In this document: in pieces, positions 63,899 through 64,000 of the stretch
Numbering within the stretch: the stretch's first letter is position 1
How the letters are laid out: each line of letters opens with the position of its first letter
Assembly: GCA_902812415.1 (NCBI GenBank)
Contig: CADDZJ010000005.1
Span: forward strand, 1 to 64,000
Source of the DNA: Acidobacteriota bacterium
GTDB taxonomy: Bacteria > Acidobacteriota > Terriglobia > UBA7540
DNA: 64,000 nucleotides
Reading direction: 5' to 3'
The notes under the pieces: model-generated
Told to the model about the DNA's origin: nothing
What the model saw: only the letters and a program-made list of their open reading frames with translations
The model's database searches: none
Made by a program: the position numbers and the translations under genes

Positions 63899-64000
63899 AC
63901 CTCTCCCGCATTTTTATTCTCAGGCCCGTTGCAACCTCGCTGTTGATGGCGGCTATTCTGCTGGCCGGCTTCGCCGCTTACACGCAGTTGCCGGTTTCGG
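63895..64000 (+). CDS. RND efflux permease, N-terminal part (cut by window edge)
   Basis: Only the first 35 residues are in the window: [20 protein letters not shown] then [15 protein letters not shown]. This is the classic start of an AcrB/MdtB-type RND inner-membrane pump. The GTG at 63895 overlaps the adaptor stop by four bases, so it is cotranscribed. The reading frame runs off the window end. Confidence 0.9.
   Translation, partial: MNLSRIFILRPVATSLLMAAILLAGFAAYTQLPVS

Overview
This 64 kb window is a gene-dense, moderately GC-rich bacterial chromosome segment. Four things suggest an uncultured or little-studied member of the Acidobacteriota: an Oar-like TonB-dependent receptor with an N-terminal carboxypeptidase-regulatory domain, a very large TPR-bearing serine/threonine kinase beside a PP2C phosphatase, a secreted SpoIVB-type (S55) protein in a context without sporulation genes, and intergenic spacers full of short palindromic repeats. 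The phylum is an inference from gene content; there is no rRNA in the window to confirm it.

Layout. 1-9.3 kb: a repeat-filled spacer, a small unknown protein, a Tat-exported Gfo/Idh/MocA oxidoreductase, a DCC/lipase-maturation-factor fusion, a PP2C phosphatase and the giant kinase. 9.4-16.5 kb: an F-type ATP synthase operon (b, b-prime, delta, alpha, gamma, beta, epsilon) behind a good sigma-70 promoter. Subunits a and c are absent from the window. A glutaredoxin follows. 16.6-24 kb: sulfotransferase, polyprenyl glycosylphosphotransferase, metallophosphoesterase, convergent LOG and PEP-mutase-family genes, and the S55 protein. 24.4-30.5 kb: a secreted beta-propeller protein, an ECF sigma factor with its zinc-finger anti-sigma partner, a DUF4097 protein, shikimate kinase and a secreted unknown. 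30.4-36.6 kb (minus strand): the TonB-dependent receptor, a HAD hydrolase, and a siroheme sulfite/nitrite reductase with an attenuator-like leader. 36.7-50.2 kb: DUF72, MscS channel, Lon protease, an enolase-superfamily enzyme, lipoproteins, a LarA-like protein, an MsbA-type exporter, YicC, guanylate kinase and RNA polymerase omega. 50.3-57.9 kb: an RND pump fragment, a LysR regulator, aspartokinase, threonine synthase and PEP carboxylase, so aspartate-family biosynthesis and oxaloacetate supply are close together. 58-59.6 kb: tRNA-Ile with a 1.3 kb decayed integrated element between direct repeats of the tRNA end, carrying a broken integrase, hicB and a broken hicA. 60-64 kb: a FliA/WhiG-like sigma factor, a transglutaminase-like protein and the start of an RND efflux operon.

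The most interesting regulatory signal is on the minus strand at about 36.40-36.60 kb. A short ORF of up to 27 codons carries six cysteine codons within seven codons. It is followed by a textbook intrinsic terminator and then the start codon of the siroheme reductase. This has the architecture of a cysteine-sensing transcription attenuator, possibly on a leaderless mRNA, and it argues that the enzyme is an assimilatory sulfite reductase. No CRISPR array, rRNA operon or intact insertion sequence was seen.
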